NCBI GenBank assembly: GCA_039621445.1
Contig: CP154955.1
Span: 30,387,471 to 30,451,470, forward strand
Direction of reading: 5' to 3'
Origin: Euglena gracilis
Lineage: Eukaryota > Euglenida > Euglenophyceae > Euglenales
DNA length: 64,000 bases
The notes under the pieces: model-generated
The model's input: the letters and a program-made list of their open reading frames with translations, nothing else
Database searches by the model: none
Told to the model about the DNA's origin: nothing
In this document: positions 54,791 through 64,000 of the stretch, piece by piece
How positions within the stretch are numbered: the first letter of the stretch is position 1
Layout of the letters: each line of letters opens with the position of its first letter
Translations under genes and position numbers: made by a program

Positions 54791-56395
54791 ACGTCTGATT
54801 ATATCATTGGGACCCCTCCTGGGATCAGGATTCATTTTGACACCACCGCAGGGGGGGAAGGGGGTCCCTCCACCCACGCGGCCCGGCGTGGAACCGCTTT
54901 CCTGCGGGTGCGGGGGAGGCGGGTGGGTGGATGTGGCCCGGTCTGGACCACACCATTGCTTAAGGTGCGTCCGACCCGGGATGACTGACTGGTTTTATCA
55001 GAGTCACAGACTGGTTTTTGGCCCCAGACCCCCCCCCCCCCCGGTGTGGGGTAGACCTGGATCTGCTGAAAGTGCCACCTGGCGCCGAAGGCACCGGTCC
55101 ATTGATGATGATTTTGACCCAGTTTTTGGCCCAGTGGCCAAAGTGACCGACCCCCCCCCCCCCCCGGGGGGGTAGGAAGCGACTGACTGTTTTTTTCTTG
55201 AAAGTAGAAAGTGACCCCCCGGGGGGGTCGGTAAGCAGTATGGTGTGGACCCCTGGGGGGGGTTCCAAGCCAGAAGCCTGAGAATGGGTTACAGCATGAA
55301 GCGCTGGAAAATTTTTGGGAAATGCCCTTGGACATCCCCGGGGGGGGGTTCCCCAGAGGGGGCAGGGTCTTCTTAATTAAAGAAGCCTGGGGCGTCCAGA
55401 AGAATTGGTTTGCTTTATAAAAAGTTCAGAAAGAAATGTGTCCACATTGATATAAAATACAAAATATGTCCATAACAATTACACATTACCATAAGACACA
55501 AACTTAAAATATAAAGCAAAATGATAATGTAAATAGCTACATATTAAGAATGACATAATACAACATTACATCACACAATGTGATATTTATTACGTTATGT
55601 GATGTCAGCACACAACAAAATAATATGTGTTGTTATGCAGCGTTGAAATATACCGAAAAAGGGAGTATGACCAGTAGTAATTACCAACGGGATTTTTTAC
55701 AGCCACTTTTACATTTTTCTTTGCCATTTGACCCCTCAATACCGGGCTGGACCCAACTTGATTTCAGCAGACCCCCCCCCCCGGAGTCTGCAGCCCATCT
55801 TTTTTTTTGCTGACAGAAAGGTGCTGTTGTGCAGCCCCTTTTTTTTGACTTGGGCCTGGTTAAACGAGCGCAACTCGGGCTAGATTAAGGTTAGGGATGA
55901 GTATAACTCCTTTTATATGAACCATGGACCATATGGCAATTTTTTATTTATAAGAGAAGTTCCCAGCACAGGAGTCGGTTTGCACCAGAAGATTAGCTTC
56001 GCTCATTTGCCTTAAAATGGGGTTTCCCCTGTGGTCAGCTTCGTTCCTATTTGTAAACGAATCAGCTCAGCAAACCCTCTTGCTTGCTCCTAACATAGCC
56101 GTAACCCGAAGGCTGACCCTACTCCAAATTTAAGTTTAACCCTAACTTGGACCTTGACACACCGCCAATGACAGAGCAATCCTGCATCGGAACGTGGGAA
56201 TTGGGGACCGGTCCCATTTGCATCAGAGGGAGGACCCCCCCCCCCCCACACAAGTGGGAACTCTTGCTGGGGGTGCCCTTTATTACCACCACCGGGGTTC
56301 CCATTTTTATAAAAAAAGGTCTGCCGCAGTTGAGCTTTCTGTATTTGCAAATTTCTGCTGCACGTTTGGGTCCTCTCTGCGCCTTCCGCCACCAG
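54790..56395. other. Intron sequence with CnGn runs, no exon identified
   Basis: C-run/G-run palindromes occur near 55,151-55,170, 55,215-55,228 and 55,336-55,350. 55,380-55,720 is AT-rich and featureless. An exon supplying the first half of the EF loop completed at 56,396 is expected here, but I could not place it. Confidence 0.5.
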
Positions 56396-56903
56396 GGTGA
56401 CCTTTGAGCAGCTGTTGCGAGCGCTCTTCCCCTCCATGGAGCCTGCAGCCGCCTGCTGCCTCGTCAAGGTACCAGCCTCTTTGCAATCCGGCAGCGTTGC
56501 GGGCGTCGGTTGCCCAAGACTGCTTCACAGCGATGTGCTTGTGTGGCTTTGTGCAGGGCGGCCTCGACTACCAGGAGTATGAGGAGCTTCGGAAGATGTT
56601 TGACCCGGAGGGCCGCCTCTTCCAGATCGACGCCTACGTATGTGAGTGAGAGGGTAGGCGTGAGTGATTGCCGGAATCGGTGCATGGTGACTGCCGGGGG
56701 GGGGGGGTGGGGGAAGGTGTCCGTTCACACTTGGGCCAGGTTTTCTGGGTGATTTTTATACAAAAATTGAATTCAAGAAGTTTAATTCTTTTTACAAATT
56801 ATATCCCCGCCTGTTGCAGGATTTCCTCGGCCTGCCTCCCCACCGAGGGGTACATTGGAACCTCCATATCTTTCTCCAGGCAGACACTGAGAAGACTGGT
56901 GTG

Positions 56904-56951
<48 letters not shown>

Positions 56952-56982
56952 GTGTGCGTGCGTGCGTGCTCGCGCGCGTGCA

Positions 56983-57046
<64 letters not shown>

Positions 57047-60000
57047 TGTGTGTGTGTGCATGCGTGTGTACACATAGAACCCCTCCGACAGAATGATGCA
57101 CACAGGTAGGCCAACAAACAAATGATATTGCTTTGGATCAGGCCATGCTTAAGGGTTCACTGTACCCCCACCCCCCCAGAGACTGGATTGCAGCCAGTCC
57201 AAATTTGGTTATCGGAAACCCTAGTGACCCCGGGGGGGGGGTCCCCTAGCAGGGCTAGCGAGCGGAAAAAAGTGAACCTGACCAACGCAAAGCGAAAAAA
57301 TTTTGGACCCCAAAACTGGCCAAAAATGCCTATTTTTGCCATTTTTGGGCGGTATTTTTTTTTGAACGAATTCAACCAAGAACCCATTCAAAGCATCCAA
57401 CGCGGGCCATTGCTTGATAACCTGGGGCGGGTCCGCTGCCTAGCCATATTGCTAGACACTGAAAAAAAAAAACAGGGACAAGAAAAAATAGGCGGGAGGT
57501 CCGGGCTCTTCCCAAATGGGAAAAAAAATACCTCCGATGTTGTGCGCCGAGGTGGAAATGGTTTTGTCCAAAAAAGTGGCCGGGGTGACTTGGCATGCCT
57601 GTGTGTGTCGTTTTGCAGGAAGGCTCAGCCTCAACCAGCTACTGGCAGCGCTTTTCCCCCTCATCCCGCCGTGGTATTTGGCGTATGCCACCCGGCACTG
57701 GAAGCATCCTGGCGACCTCGAGTGTGCCCTCTCGTGCCTTCAAATTCAGTGCTGGCCCACGTGAGCACACACCCACACATACAACGAGCATCAGAAAGTG
57801 CGGTGCCATGGGCAGGTTTTGACTGGTGTGGTTCCAAGGCATCGCTTAAGCCAGAGGGGGCCCCAGGGGGTGCAGCCAGCCAGCAGCCGTTTTCCTGCCC
57901 TGGACCCCCTGGCGACCAGTTTTATCCCTGACCAGAGAAAAGAGAGGCTGGATGATAATGACATCTTACTTGCCAAAGTGGACGAAAATGGATCTGGTTT
58001 GAGCTGCCAACTTTTCATTAATCAGTTTTTTGTATGATTTTGTAATGTTTTTTGCGTAATCTGATTGAAATCATGATTTATTCCTCCATACATGCCCCCC
58101 CCCCCCCAAACTGCGCCAGGGGACCCCAGCCCAAAACGGCCAAAAGTGCCATTTTGGGCACTTTTTTGGGCAAAATCTGTCACAAATGCAAAAAATTTTC
58201 GGCGGAAAGCTCCAGAAGGAAAATTTTGGCCTTTTTGGGGGGTCCTGGGTAACCCCCCTCCCTGGGGTCGGTCCGGACCTTCTTGGCAGGTGCGGGGGGT
58301 TGGTCCCAACCAATTTATATATCCATCCCAAGTTTTCCAGCCTCTGAGCTGACCCCCCTTAAGTTCTTGAAGTCACGGTTAAGTTGTAGGAGAATCTCAG
58401 GGTCGAGAGTGCGGTGGGACAGACGCCGCCGTCGCGCAACGGCAATGTGTCCCATCACAGAAGGTAACCAGAGGCTGGCAAGAAGCAGCCTGGTGAGCGA
58501 GTCTTGTCATGCCCATGTGTCGGTTCTCGCTCTGAAGGTTTTTCCACAGCTCCACCCTCGACATCGCCCCGACTCGGCCCGCCCTCGATGCTGACGAGCT
58601 GACAGAGACCGACATGCTGTACCTGCCTCGGAAGGAACCGCGACGCAAGCTGGCTGAACCCTGGCTCGGTACCAGCGGTGTCAGCGTAGGGCTCCACGTG
58701 AGGTTTCGGGGTCGTTGCTTTTGTCTGTGCGTCCCGCCAGAAGTGGCAGAGTCGTCCGCCCATGCTGCCTGCCAACTCAGACTGCGCATCAATATTTGTG
58801 AGGGGCAGTCTCCCTTGCACTGTTTCCCAAGTTTGATTTGCTTGTTGGGTCGTCCGGGGTGGTTACTGTGCCTCCCGATCCGCATGCGATTTTTTCCACG
58901 CCCTTGACACTGACCGCCTTGGTGAGCTGTCGGAGCAGCAGCTGGTGGGGAAGGCCGTGGCGGGTGTGCCTGGCGTAGGAGATGCTTCCGTGTTAAGAAT
59001 CTAACAATCAAATGCAACTTCAAACCATCTTATAGCCAATGAAATCGGCTTTGTTGTGTTGTATTTGGGGGGCTTTTAATTTGGGGGGGGTTTACCTCAC
59101 ACTGACCCAACCCGACCCCAGGGAAGGGGCAGTCCAACATCGGTGTGGGTGGCTTTTAGTACCACTTTTTGTCAACCTTAGCAACAATTAGCAAACTTTG
59201 TCAAGGCTCGCTGTAGCGGCATTGATTCGGTTTATTTGATTATTCCTGAGCGACAATCAAACTGGTTTCTGGTGGCGGGTGGGGAGGAGGATGTGGACCC
59301 CCTTGTCCAAGACACTCTGTGTCGATAACACACCTTCCATGTCATCCACATTTTTCCAGAACTCTGCCCATTTTTCATAAAATCACAGTGGCGTCAACAC
59401 ACCCACCAGGTCACAGACATGCACCCCCCCCAATGTTAACAACACATTCCCTCAACATTGGAGCGCCTTGGGCAGGGGATACCACCACCATCCTTCGGGG
59501 TGGGATCATTCCGTCGCAGGGCGCACCATCACCCCGCTGCTCTTCCGCTGCATGGACACCGACCGTTCCGGCGCTGTGACCTTCTACAAGCTGCTCCGCC
59601 GCCTCTTCTCCCGCCTGTCCTGGCTCAACCTGGTCCGGCTGTGCCAGACTTACATCACCGCCAAAGTGTGTCATTGTGTGTGGCCACGCTGTGCTGGGCT
59701 GGAGGGATTTTTCTCCTGTTGGGAAGACATTATTGCTCCTCGTTATTTTTTATTGTCCAATTGTGTTGTGCGTTTACGCGTGTGCGTGTGCGTGTGCATA
59801 TATTTCTGTTGCCTGTTGGGTGTGTGTGTCAGCCTTTGCCGTATCTTTTTCTACACACAAGGAGAAGATGTTTGATGGCACCAGCCATCAAACATTTGAC
59901 GGTTGTTTGGTGGTGTGAAGGAAGCGGGAAAATATGGTGGGATATGTGAAAATTGAGCCCACCTTGTGGGTAGGAGTTCATGAGTTGGTTGTGTTGGTCA

Positions 60001-63000
60001 TTGGAGGCTGAAGTCCGTTCCAAGGCTTCCTGCGCGACCAAGCACCTGTGATATGTGGGCGTGACTGGGAGTGACTGGCTATTTTTTGGCCACCTTTGGC
60101 CCCTTTTGGCCACTTTTTCCACTTCTGGCTTTGGGCCACTTCTGGCTGTTTTTAACAACTTTTTTGACCACTTTCGCCCCCTTTTTGCCTACAATTGCCC
60201 ATTTTTTGAGCCAGTTTTGCCAATTTTTGCTGCTCTTGATGGTTTTCGGTCATTTTTGCCACTTTTTTGTCTATTTCTGCTCAGTTTTGATGATTTCTTT
60301 TTGGCTGCTTTTTGGAGATTTTTAGGCATTTTTTTTTAATCATGTTTGGCCCATTTTTTGCCCATTTTTTTTTTAAAAAAGCAGCAGTAAAAAGTGGGCA
60401 AAAGTTGGCAAAAGTGGTCAAAAGCAGCAAAAAAAAAATGCACGCAGTCAAAAGCAGCAAAAGTGGCCAAAAGTGGCTCAGTGGTGGCCAAGAGCAGACA
60501 ATAAACAAACAAACAAGAAATGGCCAAAACTGGCTTAAACGTGGGCAAAGATGACCAAAAAATGGACAAAATTATCAACAATGGGCAAAAGTGGTGGCAA
60601 AATCTGCCAAGATGGCCAAAAATGGCCTAAAAGTGGTTAGTAGCAGAAGCAGTCTAAAGTGGGCAAAAGTGGCAAAAAGTTGGCCAAAAAGTCGGCATGA
60701 AGAACAGTGGCCAAAAGTGGTACCCTGGCCCTGTTCAGACAGCACATCGGCACCAGTGGCAATCATCGTAACAGCTGGTGTGCGCTTCCCACCCGTTTGA
60801 CATCCGAGAAGGCACCAACCTCAACCCTCGGCCCTCTTCGCGCCACTCAGTAAGGAACATGCATCCCCCCCCCCCCGGGACACTATGGTTACCGAGACAC
60901 AGTCCGCACACCCAGTCACGCCCAGTCACGCCCAGTCACGCCCAGTCACACCCAGTCACGCCAACAGAAATCCCAGCCACCTCGACTTCACAGAAGGTTC
61001 TTTGGCCATTTTTGCCTCTTCCGGCTGCTACTGGCCGTTTTGGCACATTTGCTTTTGGTTGCTCTTTGGTCAGTTTGGACCAGGTTCTCGGGCATGACAG
61101 GCGCCCCCTCCCTCTCCCTCTCCCTCTCCCTCTCCCTCTCCGTTCTCCAGCAGCTCAAGGTACTTCGTGAAAAGTTCAGACAGATCTCCACAAAAGGAGT
61201 TTTGAGCTTGCCGAAGCTACACAGCTTTCCTTCGTTTATCCACGGTGTGTTACAGTCACTGTGTGGCTCGCTTTTTGTTTTGGTTTCTTGCTCTATGGTC
61301 GTATTACAAGGATTTTGGGGGAGGGTGGTTCGCGTGGAGGATTGTTCGGTTGCTTTTCTGCACAGATAAATGGCTCGGCAAGGTTTTTGTCCCTGATCAT
61401 GGTCCATGTTACCAAGCAAGCATTTTTGATGATGCAGGGCGATGCAGGGCGATGCGGGGAATTTTTGAGGCCAAGGGTAGGGTTCCGATGCAGGGCGATG
61501 CAGGGCGATGCAGGGCGATGCAGGCTTTTTTTTTTTAAAAAAAAAGTCATTGTTCAAAATTTCAGTTGTTTTGGCCACTTTGGTCATTTCTGTCCATGCT
61601 GTCCGAGTTCCCCCCATTTTTGATCATTTTTGACCACATTTCAGGGTTTAAATTAGGGAAATGGTCAGTTTGGCACTGTATTTCTCTGAGAACCAAATGG
61701 CCCATCTGGCCTGGGGTATTTTACCCAAATAGCCAAGGGAGAAAATCTGATGGGAGGGGTGGAAGTTCGCAAAAACTCCGGTACCTATATCCCCCATTTC
61801 CTGTGAGCTGCCAGCGCTAGGTGGTGTTCTGGAGGTGGGGGGGTGACAGGTCCAACCTTTTGCTTTCTTTTGAAGTTTTGCGGCACGTTGTTGAAGTTTT
61901 GAAAGTTGGTTACGAAAGCAGTTGGAGTTCACGTGCAACATATACAATGTATTGTTGGAGAATTCTGCCACTCGTGGTTGATGAGAGGGATACAGAACAC
62001 AGAACACCAATTACTCATTGAGTTCTGTGGCCAGTTGTTCGTCGAAATGATGTCAGTGTGCGCAAATGCGCGAGTATGCGATGTGCGCATTTGCCACACC
62101 AACCACTTCAAATTAACCATGCACAAACCGACCAAACAGACAGTTTGCACATTCAAACAAACCAACCATTTGAACGATTCTACAAACACATCAATTTTAG
62201 CTTGCAGCCATGGTCTTTTTCGCAGTTTCGCAGTCGCACAAAGAGTTGGTGAGCGCATTTGCGCACACTGTCTATTTGCGTATTTGCACACATGCATTTG
62301 CTCATCACCAATTCTCACAAGTTGAAGGTTCAGGGTATCGTATCAGGCTTGGGCACACCTCACCAAAACTTTCCATTAACATCCCATGTTGATGAGGCTG
62401 TTCGGAAAGTTCCCAAGCACATCTGCTGGGTGTCATGTGCCCTGTATGCTGCTGTGGCACCCCAAAACTCAGGCATCCCAACTGGCAAAGTCCCTGCTTC
62501 CATCTCCATGTCCCAGCGCACCACATCACACCCTGCCTACATTTTTGGGTTTTTGGTGGTCAATTACTCTCATTTGTTTTTTTTCCATTTCTTAAAGATG
62601 TTTTTTTTAAAGAAAAAAGTCCTTGTGGGCAAATGAAGAAATAATGAAGAAAAATGAAGATGAAGCCAATGAAAAAAAAGATAAAGCGGGAGATGATCTG
62701 CCTCAGAAGTGACCAAAAATTGGCCTGAAGAAGCGACCAAAAATAAAGTGGTCACTTTTGGCTGCTTCTTATTGCTTTTGACCGAAGGTGCTTGCTCACA
62801 AGCAAGTGCGGCTTTTGCTGTGTGCCTGTGCTCATGCCCGCTGGCATTTTTATTTTGTCATTTTGTCATTTTTTGGACCAACACAGTGACAGTCCCATAC
62901 TTTGGTTGGCTCTGTGTCGCGCGTGCGGATTTTCAGTGTTCGGTCCCTCCCACAGCCCCCCCCCCCCACAGGGGTAGACCTCCGGCGTCTGGATTTCCAC

Positions 63001-63387
63001 AACGCATGCGGGGGCGGCCCGGTGCAGTTCCCGGACTTCTTGCAGGTGTTCTTCCCGGCCGTGGACAGTGTTGTACGGGAGTCCCCAAAACCTGATGGGT
63101 GGTGTGGTGTGGGGGGGTCCAACCCCCCTCCCACCCCCCTGGTGGGTGATTGGTTTCCAACCCCTCCCCCAGGCTTTCCCAAATTTCCGGGGACACCATT
63201 TTTTCTGTCAGAATTTTCTTTTGGCACCTTGGGCGCCGAAGGAATTTTTCTTTGCGGGTGGTGAGGTGTGTTGGGGGTTGACAACAAGGTTGGTTGGGTG
63301 GGCCCCCCACCCCAGGCCTTCCCGTTCAGCCCTGGCCGTGGACCCGCAGGACGTCTACCGAGTCACACGCCGCAATATACCGGAGCG
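56396..63387 (+). CDS. Multi-EF-hand calcium-binding-like protein (split gene)
   Basis: Exons: 56,396-56,468; 56,557-56,637; 56,820-56,898; 57,619-57,760; 58,550-58,668; 58,901-58,963; 59,520-59,665; 61,151-61,244; 62,972-63,072; about 63,330-63,387. Every junction from the first to the ninth agrees in phase. Motifs in order are VTFEQLLRALFP; YEELRKMFDPEGRLFQIDAY; ADTEKTG|RLSLNQLLAALFP (a loop split by an intron); ALDTDRLGELSEQQL; MDTDRSGAVTFYKLLRRLF; KGVLSLPKLHSF; and VQFPDFLQVFFPAVDSV. Loops DTEKTGRLSLNQ, DTDRLGELSEQQ and DTDRSGAVTFYK keep residues 1, 3 and Gly6 but lack Glu12, so calcium affinity may be low. The L-L-x-x-L-F-P helix ending is common in protist EF-hand proteins. All sites but one have GT-AG: the acceptor before 58,901 reads TTTTTCCACG with no AG. 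The last exon is uncertain in phase, and the gene may continue past the window. Confidence 0.8.
56905..57062 (+). repeat. (TG)n and (GCGT)n microsatellite
   Basis: Lies in the intron that splits the EF loop. It makes long but meaningless Cys/Val or His/Thr frames. Confidence 0.95.
57175..57560 (+). repeat. Intron-type CnGn repeat family, diverged copy 4
   Basis: GACTGGATTGCAGCCAGTCC, CCCCGGGGGGGGGGTCCCCT, AGCAGGGCTAGCGAGCGGAA and CCAAAACTGGCCAAAAATGC match the copy at 1,738 in order. It again ends shortly before an exon (57,619). Confidence 0.6.
58970..59519. other. Intron, no gene seen
   Basis: Between the 58,963 donor and the 59,520 acceptor. Contains unique sequence only. Confidence 0.5.
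60060..60720. repeat. Inverted low-complexity block (TTTTGGCCACTTT / AAAGTGGCCAAAA)
   Basis: The left half (60,080-60,360) repeats TTTTGGCCAC-like steps. The right half (60,370-60,720) repeats the complement GTGGCCAAAA. It lies wholly within an intron of the EF-hand gene. Confidence 0.75.
60903..61140 (+). repeat. Short tandem repeats (CCCAGTCACG)n and (CTCCCT)n
   Basis: Five CCCAGTCACG-type decamers lie at about 60,910-60,960. CTCCCT repeats lie at about 61,107-61,140 just before the 61,151 exon, where they may serve as its polypyrimidine tract. Confidence 0.85.
61434..61522 (+). repeat. (GATGCAGGGC)n decamer repeat
   Basis: Units at about 61,434 and 61,489-61,521, interrupted by GGGGAATTTTTGAGG, followed by a T10A9 palindrome. 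Confidence 0.8.
61560..62970. other. Long intron of the EF-hand gene
   Basis: No exon recognised. Degenerate GCGCA palindromes (GTGCGCAAATGCGC at 62,056; GAGCGCATTTGCGCAC at 62,252) resemble the transposon families, but no CTTAG terminus was found around them. 62,580-62,720 is A/G-rich GAAGAAAAATGAAG sequence. Confidence 0.5.
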
Positions 63388-64000
63388 GTACGCACCGCAT
63401 GCGTTACATTTGGGTTCCAAATGTCTAGCACCATTAGTCTTGGGCCGAACACCACCCAAAACTGGTGCTGTTTATGGTTGTTCAAGCAAAATTTGATTTT
63501 AACCTGCATATCACAAGATGATATGAATAAGCGCCACTGTTCGGAGAAATTTGAAAGCTCGACGTGAAATCGCCCCACCATTTCACAATATACAGGCACA
63601 TTTTAAGACATTTGAGTTTTAGGTTAAAGAAGGGTACAGGTGCTAAATCAACCCAACCCCACAGGGACAGGTGGGAAGCCTGTCAGAGTCAAGGAGGTGG
63701 AGGGGTTTCCCATACATCCCTGCCACCCAATAATAAAATACCCAATTTGTGATTTGGGCAACTGAAACCTCAGCAAAAGAAGGTTGGGAACCCCCATGGG
63801 CTGACATCCACGGGTTTTTTGGACAGCTTTTTCAGCACCGCCATTCAAGAAAGGATGTATGTTTGGTTGTTTTAGGGTCAAATTTGGAGTTTGGAGAATA
63901 TCCCCACAAAAGAACACACTCTCTCCAGATGATCTTCACCCTCGTGCTGGAAAATTGTTCATCATATTTGCTGCTTATTGTTTTTTTTTCCTCAAAGTGA
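63388..64000. other. Downstream sequence, no further exon identified
   Basis: After GTACGCACC at 63,388 the plus frames are short. The gene may continue beyond the window. Confidence 0.4.

Noticed and set aside
56782-57117. Cys/Val- and His/Thr/Ala-rich ORFs
   Set aside because: Pure translation of TG and GCGT microsatellites.
60900-60960. Regulatory operator array
   Set aside because: CCCAGTCACG decamers look like a simple tandem repeat in an intron. Nothing supports a binding function.
1-64000. tRNA or rRNA genes
   Set aside because: I looked for rRNA core motifs and clover-leaf patterns and saw none that I could support.

Overview
This is nuclear DNA of a eukaryote, most likely a unicellular alga or other protist. 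Coding sequence is split by GT-AG introns, with intron phases that agree from exon to exon. There are no bacterial-style operons, rRNAs or tRNAs. Most of the window is non-coding, repeat-rich and full of poly-C/poly-G runs. I cannot name the species from the sequence.

Layout. (1) 1-1729, minus strand: the 3' part of a retroelement ORF joining a reverse transcriptase, a CCCH zinc finger and an OTU-type cysteine protease. (2) 1.7-5.2 kb: MITE-like elements, degenerate telomere-like repeats, a 43-bp minisatellite and a perfect hairpin. (3) 5.9-64 kb: exons of one or more plus-strand genes. Two blocks, A (about 6,637-13,756) and B (about 13,757-17,321), are duplicated in tandem as A1-B1-A2-B2 and followed by single-copy C (53.4-64 kb). 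C encodes a multi-EF-hand protein whose exons join in phase across about 7 kb, and B carries a related motif. The copies have decayed differently: A1 holds an inverted segment, A2 has a lost splice acceptor, an in-frame stop and a fourfold exon cassette, and B1 has a frameshift.

(4) 26,351-49,748: a 23.4-kb insertion separates A2 from B2. The intact A1-B1 junction is its empty site. It has about 28-bp imperfect terminal inverted repeats, apparently a TA target duplication, and arms of complex tandem repeats. Its core is a broken, minus-strand Helitron-like gene with C2H2 fingers and a DUF6570-like region. That gene is itself split by (5) a 10,077-bp DNA transposon at 30,255-40,331 with perfect 26-bp terminal inverted repeats and a 5-bp target duplication (ACTTT). 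Removing the transposon and one ACTTT restores the reading frame of the older gene.

The 10-kb transposon is the most novel object here. It encodes two spliced minus-strand genes. One has a ParB-like domain and a long acidic/proline-rich tail; the other is an unrecognised protein that I treat as the transposase candidate. It also carries about 25 copies of the palindrome GAATGCGCANNTGCGCATTC, all in introns, gene ends and subterminal DNA. A smaller 2.67-kb relative (8,425-11,092, with a deleted copy at 19,112-21,147) has related CTTAGRCGSCC termini, the same 5-bp duplication length and its own palindrome family, TTGCGCYWWRGCGCAA. Together they define an apparently undescribed family of TIR transposons with dispersed internal palindromes.
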